DNA from: Luteimicrobium sp042670205 | Lineage (GTDB): Bacteria; Actinomycetota; Actinomycetes; Actinomycetales; Cellulomonadaceae | DNA length: 64,000 bases | NCBI RefSeq assembly: GCF_042670205.1 | Contig: NZ_JBHUWD010000001.1 | Location: 124,001-188,000, forward strand | Direction of reading: 5' to 3' | Shown: piece by piece, positions 27,164-35,816 of the stretch | Layout: each line of letters opens with the position of its first letter | How positions within the stretch are numbered: position 1 is the stretch's first letter | Made by a program: the position numbers and the translations under genes | The notes under the pieces: generated by a model | Databases searched by the model: none | Told to the model about the DNA's origin: nothing | The model's input: only the letters and a program-made list of their open reading frames with translations

Positions 27164-27988
27164 ATGACCACCGGAGCGGGCGAGCAGGCGCCACGCGACG
27201 GCGGCCGCGCCGCGCGCCGCCTCGTGTCGACGATGCGCGCCCGGCTCGCCCCTCGCCGTGTCCGCGCTGCCCTCTCCGTCGCATTCGTCCTCGCGCTCGC
27301 CGGGGTCCTGTTCACCGCGTCCGCCCAGCTCGCACGCGGTACCGAGCGGCGGCACCCCGAGGACCTGCCCCAGCTCGTCCAGTCGGAGGAGGACCGCGCC
27401 GACGGGCTGTCCGGCCGGGTCGACGCCCTGCGCTCGGAGGTCGACGGCCTCACCGCGGCGCAGCCGGGTGCCGTTCCCACGGGGGACGCCACCACCATGG
27501 AGAACAGCGGCGTCGAGGCGGGGCTCGTCGGCGTGACGGGACCTGGCGTCGTCGTCTCGCTCACGGACGCACCCACGACGGGCAACTACCCGGCGGAGAT
27601 CACCCCCGACGACCTGGTGGTCCACCAGCAGGACGTCCAGGCCGTCATCAACGCGCTGTGGTCCGGGGGAGCGGAGGCGATGATGCTCATGGACCAGCGC
27701 GTCACCGCGACGACGGCGTTCCGGTGCGTCGGCAACGTCCTGTCGCTCGGCGGCCGGCTCTACTCGCCGCCGTTCAAGGTCACCGCCATCGGCGACCAGG
27801 ATGCGCTGCGCGCCGCGCTCGACCGCTCGCCCGAGATCGCGATCTACAAGCAGTACGTGCAGGCCGTCGACCTGGGCTGGAAGGTCAAGGACGACGACGA
27901 CCTGTCGCTGCCCGCCGCCCCTCCGCCGAGCCTGCAGTACGCGAGCGTGCCAAAGGGCACGGACCCCTTCGGGGACGCCTCCCGCTGA
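27164..27988 (+). CDS. DUF881 family protein
   Basis: A conserved actinobacterial envelope protein of unknown function that lies near crgA, often with a sortase. The 274-aa product has a TM helix (AALSVAFVLALAGVLFTASA, about 40-60), then a coiled-coil-like segment (EEDRADGLSGRVDALRSEVDGL). The DUF881 domain follows, with GLVGVTGPGVVVSLTDAP, LVVHQQDVQAVINALWSGGA, RCVGNVLSLGGRLYSPPFKV and AIYKQYVQ. ATG 27155 would add three residues. The protein probably faces the outside, anchored at its N-terminus. Confidence 0.9.
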   Translation: MTTGAGEQAPRDGGRAARRLVSTMRARLAPRRVRAALSVAFVLALAGVLFTASAQLARGTERRHPEDLPQLVQSEEDRADGLSGRVDALRSEVDGLTAAQPGAVPTGDATTMENSGVEAGLVGVTGPGVVVSLTDAPTTGNYPAEITPDDLVVHQQDVQAVINALWSGGAEAMMLMDQRVTATTAFRCVGNVLSLGGRLYSPPFKVTAIGDQDALRAALDRSPEIAIYKQYVQAVDLGWKVKDDDDLSLPAAPPPSLQYASVPKGTDPFGDASR

Positions 27989-28003
27989 CCCGTCCTCCGC
28001 GAA

Positions 28004-28092
28004 GTACCCCGGGATGCCGGGGTACCTCGCGAGGTATGCGGGATGCCGGGGTACTTCGCGAGGTATGCGGGGTGCCGGGGTACTTCGCGGTG
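28004..28092. repeat. 29-bp tandem palindromic repeat downstream of DUF881 gene
   Basis: Units begin with GCCGGGGTAC at 28016, 28045 and 28074, an exact 29-bp period, with one or two base changes between units; the last unit is incomplete. Each contains TACCTCGCGAGGTA or a close variant, a near-perfect palindrome. The first copies also pair as GTACCCCGG with CCGGGGTAC. The array probably folds into alternative hairpins after the DUF881 stop. Confidence 0.85.
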
Positions 28093-28165
28093 GAAGGGGC
28101 CCCGTGAGCCGGGAGCGGTGGGGGATACTGGGAAACCGATCTGTCCGACGAACCGAGGATTGCGC

Positions 28166-28345
28166 ATGTACGGAGCGCTGTGGCGGCTCCTGCCCGGCCC
28201 GGCGTGGCTGCGCGTTGTCCTGCTCGCCGTGCTCGCCGCCCTCGTGGTGGTGGTCCTTTTCCGCTGGGTGTTCCCCGCGCTCGAGCCCTACATGCCGTTC
28301 GACGAGCAGACCGTCGTGGACACGACCCCTGGAGCCACCCCATGA
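28166..28345 (+). CDS. Small single-pass membrane protein upstream of pabA
   Basis: A 59-residue protein, MYGALWRLLPGPAWLRVVLL continuing AVLAALVVVVLFRWVFPALE, with one TM helix and an acidic C-terminus (PFDEQTVVDTTPGATP). CGAGGAT precedes ATG 28166. Its stop overlaps the pabA start in an ATGA, so the two are coupled. I recall similar short frames at this spot in related actinobacteria. Function is unknown. Clean start signals and coupling argue that it is real. Confidence 0.75.
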   Translation: MYGALWRLLPGPAWLRVVLLAVLAALVVVVLFRWVFPALEPYMPFDEQTVVDTTPGATP

Positions 28346-28974
28346 GCAGCCCCCGCATCCTCGTCGTGGACAACTACGACTCGTTCGTCTACACGATCGT
28401 CGGCTACCTGGACCAGCTCGGCGCCGAGACCGTCGTCGTGCGCAACGACGCCGTCCCGCCGCGTGCGGAGCGGGGCGGGTTCGACGGCGTGCTGATCTCG
28501 CCCGGCCCCGGCGACCCGAAGGGCGCGGGCGACTCGCTCGACGTCATCCGGGACTGCGCGGCGTCGGGCACCCCGCTGCTGGGGGTCTGCCTCGGCCACC
28601 AGGCGCTGGGGGAGGCCTTCGGCGCGACCGTGACCCACGCCCCCGAGCTCATGCACGGCAAGACGAGCCTCGTGGAGCACCACGGAACCGGTGTCCTCGC
28701 GGGCCTGCCCGACCCCTTCACGGCGACCCGCTACCACTCGCTCGCCGTCGTGCGAGACACCGTGCCCGACGAGCTCGAGATCACCGCCCAGACCGCGAGC
28801 GGCGTCGTCATGGGGCTGCAGCACCGCACGCTGCCGCTCCACGGCGTCCAGTTCCACCCCGAGTCCGTCCTCACCGAGGGCGGGCACCGGCTCCTCGCCA
28901 ACTGGCTCGAGGTCTGCGGGTCCGACGACGCGGTCGCGCGTTCCGAGGGTCTCGCGCCGCTCGTGCGCCGCTGA
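28342..28974 (+). CDS. pabA: Glutamine amidotransferase, anthranilate/aminodeoxychorismate synthase component II
   Basis: Releases ammonia from glutamine for a PabB- or TrpE-type partner, in folate or tryptophan synthesis. The 210-aa class I amidotransferase has LVVDNYDSFVYTIVGYL at its start, the oxyanion segment SPGPGDP, the catalytic Cys in GVCLGHQALGEAFG (Cys83) and the His-Glu pair in GVQFHPESVLTEGG. The synthase subunit is not in the window, so pabA versus trpG is decided only by the location (pabA is usual next to the PASTA kinase operon). Confidence 0.92.
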   Translation: MSSPRILVVDNYDSFVYTIVGYLDQLGAETVVVRNDAVPPRAERGGFDGVLISPGPGDPKGAGDSLDVIRDCAASGTPLLGVCLGHQALGEAFGATVTHAPELMHGKTSLVEHHGTGVLAGLPDPFTATRYHSLAVVRDTVPDELEITAQTASGVVMGLQHRTLPLHGVQFHPESVLTEGGHRLLANWLEVCGSDDAVARSEGLAPLVRR

Positions 28975-29019
28975 CGCCGGGCGCGTACCCGCCCGGCGCG
29001 CCGCCTACCGCCACCCACG

Positions 29020-29061
29020 ACGACGGCCCGGCACCTCCGCGAGGAGGTACCGGGCCGTCGT
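29020..29061. terminator. Bidirectional terminator between pabA and pknB
   Basis: A 19-bp stem, 29020-29038 pairing with 29043-29061 across a GCGA loop, with one mismatch. It serves the convergent pabA and pknB transcripts. Confidence 0.85.
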
Positions 29062-29080
29062 GGCGTCGGCGAGCCGCGGA

Positions 29081-31255
29081 TCAGAGGCCGAGGAAGCTCT
29101 TGATCTGGTCGGCGTAGTCGTCGCCTCGGCCCAGGCCCTGGGTGGAGCCGTCTCCGCCCCCGGTCCCGTCGCCGTTTCCGTCCCCGTTCCCGTTGCCGAC
29201 GCCCGGGTCCGTCGACTGGCCGTCGCCGGGGGTCGCGGGCCCTGAGGACACCGTGAGGACGACGGTGTCGCCGACCTTCACCTGGGTGCCCTGCTTCGGG
29301 TTGGAGTCCATGACGATGCCTGCCGGAACCGTGTCGTCCGCCACGAGGTTCGGCCCGTTCGGGTCCACGTTGAGGCTGAGGCCTCCGAGGGCGTCCTCGG
29401 CCTCTTCCTGCGTCTTGCCGACGAGGTCCGACGGGATCGTGACCGTGGTGTCCTCTTCCTTGCCGATCGTGAGCTTGATTCGAGTGCCCTGCTTCACGGA
29501 TCCAGCGGCGGGCGCCTGCGACAGGACGCGGCCGACCTGGCTCGCATCCGGGGTCTCCTGCTCCTCGGTGTCCGACTGGAGCCCGGCCTTGTCGAGCGCG
29601 TCGAGAGCCTCGTCCCGTGTCTTGCCGACCAGGTCGTCGAGGGTCACGAGACCGTTCGAGACGTACAGCATGATTTCGGTGCCCTTGTCGCGTACCGAGC
29701 CAGCCTTGGGGTCCGTGCGAGTGACGGCGTCCTGCGGCACGTCCTTGCTGTTCTCCGAGCGCACCTCGTCTGCGACCGTGAACCCGGCTTCCTTGAGCTT
29801 CTCTCTGGCGTCCGCCTGGGACAAACCCTTGACGTTCGGGACGGAGTCGGTCTTGGGTCCTGCGGAGAAGTACACCTTGACGCTGGTGTCCTCGGTTGCC
29901 GAGGCGTCGGCACCGGGGTCCTGCCTGGTCGCCTGGCCGGTGGGCTTGTCGGACTCGTCGTCGACGAGCTTCTCCATCTTGAGGTTGGCGTCCGCGAGCT
30001 TCTGCTGGGCCTTGTCCTCGGTCAGGCCGATGACGCTGGGAACCGTCACCTGCTTGACCGGCGGCGTCTTGTTGCCGTTGAGGAGCAGCATCGTGATGAT
30101 CGCTGCGATCGCGATCACCCCGATCGTCACGAGCGTCCAGATGAGGGCCTTGTTGGACTTCTTCTCCGGCTCCTCGTCGCCGGGGCCGGCGTCGTCGGGG
30201 AACATCGACGTCTGCGTGGGCGGCGGCACGGCGGCCGGGGTCGCGGCGCCCCAGCCGGCGGCGGTGGGGGTCAGGACCTGGGTGGCGCCGTCGAACGCGA
30301 CGGTGGGGTTCGGGTCGGCGAACGCGGCTCCGGCGGCTGCGCCGGCGACGGCGCCCGCCCCGAGCGCGCCCAGCCCGGGCGCCGACACGGCGCCACCGCG
30401 CATCGCGGCGTCGAGGTCGCTGCGGAACTCCGCGGCGGACCCGTAGCGCTGGTTGCGGTCCTTCATGAGGGCCTTGAGCGTGATGCGGTCGAGGACCTCG
30501 GGCACGTCGGGGGCGACGTCGGAGGGCTTCGGGGGCACCTCGCCGACGTGCTGGTACGCGACGGCGACGGGGGAGTCGCCCTGGAACGGCGGGCGGCCCG
30601 TGAGCAGCTCGAACAGCAGGCAGCCCGTGGAGTACAGGTCGCTGCGGGCGTCGACGGTCTGGCCGAGGGCCTGCTCGGGGGACAGGTACTGCGCGGTCCC
30701 GACGACGGCCTGCGTCTGCGTCATCGTGGCGGCGGAGTCGGCCATCGCGCGGGCGATGCCGAAGTCCATCACCTTGACCGCGCCCGTGGGCGTGATCATG
30801 ACGTTCGCGGGCTTGATGTCGCGGTGGACGATGCCGGCGTGGTGCGAGTACTCGAGCGCCGACAGCACGCCCGACGTGATCTCGATGGCCTCGTCGATCG
30901 GCACGGCGTGACCGTCGCGGAGGATGTCGCGGACCGTGTGGCCCTCGACGTACTCCATGACGATGAACGGCGTGTGAGCGGTCTGCCCCGACGCCTGGTC
31001 GGTCTGGATGTCCTCGCCCGTGTCGTACACGGCGACGATGGCCGGGTGGTTCAGCGCGGCCGCGGCCTGCGCCTCCCGACGAAAGCGTGCGAGGAACGAC
31101 GGGTCGCGTGCGAGGTCGGCACGGAGGATCTTGATCGCGACGGTGCGACCGAGACGCGCATCGTGCCCGATGTGCACCTCGGCCATGCCGCCACGACCGA
31201 TCAGCTCGCCGACCTGGTAACGGCCGCCGAGGATCCGTTGCGGGTTCTCCACCAC
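29081..31255 (-). CDS. pknB: PASTA-domain serine/threonine kinase PknB
   Basis: A membrane kinase that senses muropeptides or lipid II and phosphorylates cell-wall and division proteins. The 724-aa protein has a kinase domain (about 12-275) with GRGGMAEV at 20-27, catalytic Lys42, HRDIKPAN with Asp146, DFG at 164-166 and the Thr-rich activation loop TMTQTQAVVGTAQYLSPEQ. A juxtamembrane linker, one TM helix near 365-385 (IWTLVTIGVIAIAAIITMLL) and four extracellular PASTA repeats follow. The end is a Gly/Asn/Asp-rich stretch. Start GTG 31255 abuts the pknA stop with no gap and has AAGGA upstream. Confidence 0.96.
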   Translation of the reverse strand: MVENPQRILGGRYQVGELIGRGGMAEVHIGHDARLGRTVAIKILRADLARDPSFLARFRREAQAAAALNHPAIVAVYDTGEDIQTDQASGQTAHTPFIVMEYVEGHTVRDILRDGHAVPIDEAIEITSGVLSALEYSHHAGIVHRDIKPANVMITPTGAVKVMDFGIARAMADSAATMTQTQAVVGTAQYLSPEQALGQTVDARSDLYSTGCLLFELLTGRPPFQGDSPVAVAYQHVGEVPPKPSDVAPDVPEVLDRITLKALMKDRNQRYGSAAEFRSDLDAAMRGGAVSAPGLGALGAGAVAGAAAGAAFADPNPTVAFDGATQVLTPTAAGWGAATPAAVPPPTQTSMFPDDAGPGDEEPEKKSNKALIWTLVTIGVIAIAAIITMLLLNGNKTPPVKQVTVPSVIGLTEDKAQQKLADANLKMEKLVDDESDKPTGQATRQDPGADASATEDTSVKVYFSAGPKTDSVPNVKGLSQADAREKLKEAGFTVADEVRSENSKDVPQDAVTRTDPKAGSVRDKGTEIMLYVSNGLVTLDDLVGKTRDEALDALDKAGLQSDTEEQETPDASQVGRVLSQAPAAGSVKQGTRIKLTIGKEEDTTVTIPSDLVGKTQEEAEDALGGLSLNVDPNGPNLVADDTVPAGIVMDSNPKQGTQVKVGDTVVLTVSSGPATPGDGQSTDPGVGNGNGDGNGDGTGGGDGSTQGLGRGDDYADQIKSFLGL

Positions 31256-32719
31256 CTACGTGTCCTTCTCGTTCGACGGGTCGTCCGAGGCGTGCGGGGA
31301 CGCCACGGACAGGAAGATCATCCCATCCCCGTGGGGATGCAGGTTCGAGCTCTCGGAACGGTCGTGCCCTCCGGCGCGCCCGAGGATGGCCGCGACGAGC
31401 ACGACGAGCACCAGCACGACGAGCGCGACGGCCGGCCAGGGGAAGCCGCCGAGCCGGATGCCGAAGATCCCGGGCAGGTGACGCGACCCGGGGCCCGTGC
31501 TGCTGCGGCCGGCCGGGGTCGAGGCCTGCGCGGCGCGCGCCGCGGCGCGGGTCGGCGGGACCTCGACGGGCGCGGGCGCGACCTCGGTCGCGACGACGGA
31601 GGCGTCGCCGCGCGGGCGTGCCGCAGGCCCGCTCGCGTGCGGGGTGGGACGGCGGGACGACGGGCGCTCCGCCAGGTGCTCGCGGTGGCGCCCGGCGGGC
31701 CGGGCGGTCGACCGCTCGGCGGCGCGGGACTGCACGACCCGGCGCGACGGGTAGGCGCGCGGTGCGTCCTCCTCGGACGCCTCGGCACGCGGCGGTGCGC
31801 TCGGGACGGCGTTCCGCGGAGGCCACGCCCGCTGCTCGGACGGCGGCGGCGGCGCGATCGTCTCGGTCGCACGCGGGCCGGCGCTCCGGCGCGAGCGCGC
31901 GACCCGGAGGCCGATCTCCTCGAGCGTGTCGGCCAGCTCGGCCGCGCCCGCGGGCCGGCGCATCGGGTCCTTGGCCAGCATCGACAGGACGAGCGCCCCG
32001 AGCTCCTTGTCGACGCTCGCGGGCAGCGCGGGGACCGGCTGGTTCACGTGCGCGACGGCGATGTCGACCGGCGTCGGGCCTGTAAAGGGGCGGCGCCCCA
32101 CGAGCGACTCGTACGCGACGATGCCCAGCGCGTACACGTCCGACGCCGGGGTGGCGGGCTTCCCGATCGCCTGCTCGGGGGACAGGTACTGGGCCGTGCC
32201 CATGACCATGCCGGTCGCCGTCATCGGGACCTGGTTGGACGCGAGCGAGACACCGAAGTCGGTGAGCTTCACGCCGCCCGTGCGCGACAGCAGGATGTTG
32301 CCCGGCTTCACGTCGCGGTGCACGACGCCGGCCTCGTGCGCGGCCGCGAGACCCCGCGCCGCCTTGGTGAGGATGGGGACGAGGCGGTGGGCCTGCAGCA
32401 CGGGCTCACGCTCGAGCAGGTCGGACATGGGCTCGCCGATGACGAGCTCCATGACGAGGTAGCCGGACCCCTGCTGCTCGCCGTAGTCGTACATCTGCGC
32501 GATACCCGGGTGCGAGAGCCGCGCGTTGTTGCGCGCCTCGGTGCGCAGCCGCTGCAGGAAGTCGACGTTGCCTGCGAACTCCTCGCGCAGCACCTTGACC
32601 GCGACCTCGCGGCCGAGCGCGGTGTCGGTGGCGACCCACACCTCGCCCATGCCGCCGACGGCGATGCGCCGCACGAGGCGGTAGCGGTTGCCCAACGAGA
32701 GGCCCTGGGTCGGCTTCAT
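31256..32719 (-). CDS. pknA: Serine/threonine kinase PknA
   Basis: The second operon kinase, 487 aa. The kinase domain has the glycine loop AVGGMGEV at 20-27, Lys42, HRDVKPGN with Asp136 and DFG at 154-156, then MVMGTAQYLSPEQ. A proline/arginine-rich linker of about 150 residues (280-430) leads to one TM helix (PWPAVALVVLVLVVLVAAIL) and a short extracellular tail (GGHDRSESSNLHPHGDG). It lacks PASTA domains. Its ATG overlaps the pbpA stop. In actinobacteria PknA and PknB phosphorylate division and wall proteins, including FHA proteins and PBPs. Confidence 0.95.
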   Translation of the reverse strand: MKPTQGLSLGNRYRLVRRIAVGGMGEVWVATDTALGREVAVKVLREEFAGNVDFLQRLRTEARNNARLSHPGIAQMYDYGEQQGSGYLVMELVIGEPMSDLLEREPVLQAHRLVPILTKAARGLAAAHEAGVVHRDVKPGNILLSRTGGVKLTDFGVSLASNQVPMTATGMVMGTAQYLSPEQAIGKPATPASDVYALGIVAYESLVGRRPFTGPTPVDIAVAHVNQPVPALPASVDKELGALVLSMLAKDPMRRPAGAAELADTLEEIGLRVARSRRSAGPRATETIAPPPPSEQRAWPPRNAVPSAPPRAEASEEDAPRAYPSRRVVQSRAAERSTARPAGRHREHLAERPSSRRPTPHASGPAARPRGDASVVATEVAPAPVEVPPTRAAARAAQASTPAGRSSTGPGSRHLPGIFGIRLGGFPWPAVALVVLVLVVLVAAILGRAGGHDRSESSNLHPHGDGMIFLSVASPHASDDPSNEKDT

Positions 32720-34170
32720 CCGTTGAGCACCGCCTGCATGACGGCCTTCGCGATGGGGGCGGCGGTCGCGCCGCCCGTGCCTTCGGCGCCCTGCTGACCA
32801 CCATGCTCGACGATCACCGCGACGGCGACCTTGGGGTCGTCGGCGGGCGCGAACCCGGTGAACCAGGCGTGCGGCGCCTGGCCGGGCGTGTTCTCCGCGG
32901 TGCCGGTCTTGCCGGCGACGGTCACGCCCGGGATCTGGGCGGCGGTACCCGTTCCGGACCGCACGACGTCCTCCATCATGCTCTTGAGCTCGTCCGCGGT
33001 GTGCTGGGACACCGACGTGCGAAGGGTGGACGGGGAGGTCTGGGACACGACCCGCAGCGACGAGTCGCGGACGGTGTCGACCAGGTAAGGGGCCATCTGC
33101 TCGCCCCCGTTGGCGATGGCGGCGGAGATCATCGCCACCTGCAGCGGGGTCACCTTGTCGTTGCCCTGCCCGATCGACGCGCGCATGAGCTCGGCGGTGT
33201 CGGCGGTCTTCGGGAAGTGGCTCTCGGTGACCGTCATGGGGATCGACAGGGGCGTGTCGAAGCCGAACTTCTTGGTCTGCTCGCGGAGCGCGTCCTCGCC
33301 GACCTTCACCCCGAGCCCAGCGAACGCCGTGTTGCAGGACATCTCGAGGGCGGCGTCGAGCGTCATCTTGCCGCTCGGGGAGCAGACCTCGTTGGCGAAG
33401 TTCGTGAGCGGCTTGTTCGACCCCGGGTACTTCAGCGTGTGCGGCGCGGGGATGACCGTGTCGGGCGTGTAGTCGCCCGTCTCGAGCGCGGCCGCCGACG
33501 TGACCAGCTTGAACGTCGACCCGGGCGGGTACGTGTCGCCCTGGATCGCCCTGTTCGTCAGGGGCGAGCCGTCGTCGTTGAGGAGCTTCTGCCAGTTCTT
33601 GTTCGCCTGGGCGGTGTCGTGGCCCGCGAGCTTGTTCGGGTCGTACGACGGCGACGAGTACAGCGCGAGGATCTTGCCGGTCTTGGGCTCGATCGCGACG
33701 ACGGCGCCCTTCTGGTCCCCGAGCGCCTGCTCCGCGGCCTTCTGCGCCTTGGCGTCGATCGTGAGCTCGACGGACGCGCCCTGCTGCTGCTCGCCCGTGA
33801 AGAGCTGCCGCAGCCGCTGCATCCACAGCTCGTCGGCGGTGCCGTTGAGCACGGAGTTCTCCGACGCCTCGATCATGGTCGGCGCGAACACGAGCGAGTA
33901 GTAGCCGGTGACGGCGGCGTAGAGCGAGCCGTCGGCGTACTTGCGCTGGAACTTGAACGGGTCGTCGACGGGCGTGGACTGTGCGACGGCCTTGCCGTCC
34001 ACGACGATCGGGCCCCGGAAGACGCCGTACTGGCGGTAGAGGGTGCGCACGTTGCGGCCGTCGTTGTTGAGCTTGTCGGCCTGGAAGAACTGGTAGTACG
34101 TCGTCGCAGCCATGAGGGCCAGGAACATCACGAGCACGACGGTCGCGAGACGGCGGATCGGGACGTTCAT
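32716..34170 (-). CDS. pbpA: Class B penicillin-binding protein PbpA
   Basis: A transpeptidase that crosslinks peptidoglycan, working with the RodA-type glycosyltransferase encoded just upstream. The 484-aa protein has an N-terminal TM anchor (TVVLVMFLALMAATTYYQ), a short dimerisation region and a transpeptidase domain. Its motifs are STFK (Ser218), SCN (278-280) and KTG (421-423), with PGSTFKLV and AGKTGTAENTP around them. Domain order and length match actinobacterial PbpA. It overlaps rodA and pknA by 4 bp at each end. Confidence 0.96.
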   Translation of the reverse strand: MNVPIRRLATVVLVMFLALMAATTYYQFFQADKLNNDGRNVRTLYRQYGVFRGPIVVDGKAVAQSTPVDDPFKFQRKYADGSLYAAVTGYYSLVFAPTMIEASENSVLNGTADELWMQRLRQLFTGEQQQGASVELTIDAKAQKAAEQALGDQKGAVVAIEPKTGKILALYSSPSYDPNKLAGHDTAQANKNWQKLLNDDGSPLTNRAIQGDTYPPGSTFKLVTSAAALETGDYTPDTVIPAPHTLKYPGSNKPLTNFANEVCSPSGKMTLDAALEMSCNTAFAGLGVKVGEDALREQTKKFGFDTPLSIPMTVTESHFPKTADTAELMRASIGQGNDKVTPLQVAMISAAIANGGEQMAPYLVDTVRDSSLRVVSQTSPSTLRTSVSQHTADELKSMMEDVVRSGTGTAAQIPGVTVAGKTGTAENTPGQAPHAWFTGFAPADDPKVAVAVIVEHGGQQGAEGTGGATAAPIAKAVMQAVLNG

Positions 34171-35816
34171 CCGCGGGTCACCTCCCCGGTCGCGTCGTCA
34201 CCGGGGGGCGGCGGCGGGGGAGGAGTCGGCCGCACCGACGGCACGCTCGTCGTCGACGACGGCAGCTCGCCCGGCAGCACGATCTCGGTGGCGGCGGTGC
34301 CCGGGTCGGGGAGCACGATCTCGGTGGCGGCCGTTCCCCCGCCCGGCGTGGGCGGGGCGGAGGCGAACGCCCCCGGGCCGGAGGGGTCGTCGTCGGGCAG
34401 GATGCCACCGGGGGCGACCTGCCCGCGCTCCGGCGCGAACGACGGCCGGCGCGCGCTGTCCGAGATGCGCAGCAGCAGACCGATGACCAGCCAGTTCGCG
34501 AGCAGGGACGAGCCGCCCTGGGCGACGAAGGGCAGGGTCAGGCCGGTCAGCGGGATGAGCCGCGTGACCCCGCCGACGACCACGAAGAGCTGCCAGGCCA
34601 TCGTGAACGCGAGGCCCGCGGCGAGCAGCTTGCCGAAGCCGTCACGGACGCCGAGCGCCGTCCGGAGCCCGCGCTGTACCACGATCAGGTAGACCATGAG
34701 GATCGCGAGCATCCCCGTGAGGCCGAGCTCTTCGCCGAGCGACGTGTAGATGAAGTCAGAGAACGCGTACGGCACGAGGTACGGGTACCCGGCGCCCCAG
34801 CCCGTGCCGAACAGGCCGCCGTTCGCGAGCCCGAACAGGCCGCGCACGAGCTGGCCGGAGCCCGGCGCCGCGTTGTAGACGTCGCTGTCGAACGCGTGCA
34901 GCCAGATGTCGAACCGGACCTGGACGTGTGCGAACGCGCTCGCCGCGAAGACCGCGCCGAGGCCCATGAGCACGAGGCCGATGAGCACCCAGGAGAACCG
35001 CTGGGTGGCGATGTAGAGCATCGCGACGAACAGGCCGAAGAACAGGAGCGACGTGCCGAGGTCGGTCTCCGCGACGAGCACCAGGATCGAGGCCGCCCAG
35101 ACGACGAGGATCGGCCCGAGGTCCTGCAGGCGGGGGAGCTGGAGCCCCATCACCTTGGGGCCGGCGAGCGCGAGCGTGTCGCGGTGCGTCACGAGGTAGC
35201 CGGCGAAGAAGATCGCGAACGCGATCTTCGCGAGCTCCGCGGGCTGGAGCGACAGCGGGCCGATCGAGACCCAGATGTGGGCGCCGTTGATCGTCCGGCC
35301 GACGTGCGGGATGAGAGGCAGCACGACGAGCCCGAGACCGACGAGCATCGCGATGTACGTGTAGCGGCGGAGCAGGCGGTGGTCCTTGAGGAACCAGACG
35401 ACGGCCAGCGCGGCGATCACCGCGATCGCGGTCCACTCGAGCTGACGGCCGGCGAGGTCGTGCGGCTTGGCGGACGACTGCGACGCGAGGTCCAGCCGGT
35501 AGATCATCGCCAGGCCGACCCCGTTGAGCGCGATCGTCGCGGGCAGGATCACCTGGTCCGCGTACGGCGCCTTCCACCGCAGGATCAGGTGCGCGAGCAG
35601 CGCGACCGCGACGAAGCCGAGCGCCTGCGCGTAGAAGTCGCCCGGCAGACGGTCCACGACCTTGATGCTGACCAGCGCGTACGCGCCGATCCCGATCGCC
35701 AGCGCGACGACCAGCAGCCCGAGCTCGGCACGGCGCGCGGGCCGGGGCAGCCTGGCCTCGTCCACGGCCGACGACCCGGCCCCGCGGACGGGTGCCTGCG
35801 CCACAGCAGCCATCAC
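34167..35816 (-). CDS. rodA: FtsW/RodA/SpoVE family glycosyltransferase
   Basis: A SEDS-family peptidoglycan glycosyltransferase paired with PbpA. The 549-aa protein has about 10-12 TM helices from residue 30 to 450. Family signatures include GRTINGAHIWVSIGPLSLQP, PAELAKIAFAIFFAGYL and the C-terminal LTLPFVAQGGSSLLANWLVI. A disordered cytosolic tail of about 100 residues contains a 12-residue direct repeat (AATEIVLP twice). Start GTG 35816 or ATG 35813; both sit on the pstP stop. Confidence 0.95.
   Translation of the reverse strand: MMAAVAQAPVRGAGSSAVDEARLPRPARRAELGLLVVALAIGIGAYALVSIKVVDRLPGDFYAQALGFVAVALLAHLILRWKAPYADQVILPATIALNGVGLAMIYRLDLASQSSAKPHDLAGRQLEWTAIAVIAALAVVWFLKDHRLLRRYTYIAMLVGLGLVVLPLIPHVGRTINGAHIWVSIGPLSLQPAELAKIAFAIFFAGYLVTHRDTLALAGPKVMGLQLPRLQDLGPILVVWAASILVLVAETDLGTSLLFFGLFVAMLYIATQRFSWVLIGLVLMGLGAVFAASAFAHVQVRFDIWLHAFDSDVYNAAPGSGQLVRGLFGLANGGLFGTGWGAGYPYLVPYAFSDFIYTSLGEELGLTGMLAILMVYLIVVQRGLRTALGVRDGFGKLLAAGLAFTMAWQLFVVVGGVTRLIPLTGLTLPFVAQGGSSLLANWLVIGLLLRISDSARRPSFAPERGQVAPGGILPDDDPSGPGAFASAPPTPGGGTAATEIVLPDPGTAATEIVLPGELPSSTTSVPSVRPTPPPPPPPGDDATGEVTRG

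Noticed and set aside
28004..28092. Possible CRISPR array
   Set aside because: Units are directly tandem with no spacers, palindromic and only about 2.5 in number; there are no cas genes.
28731..31826. A 1,031-codon open frame opposite and across pknB and pabA
   Set aside because: It is antisense to pknB, and its translation is Arg/Gly/Pro-rich without any domain. Such frames are expected opposite high-GC genes.
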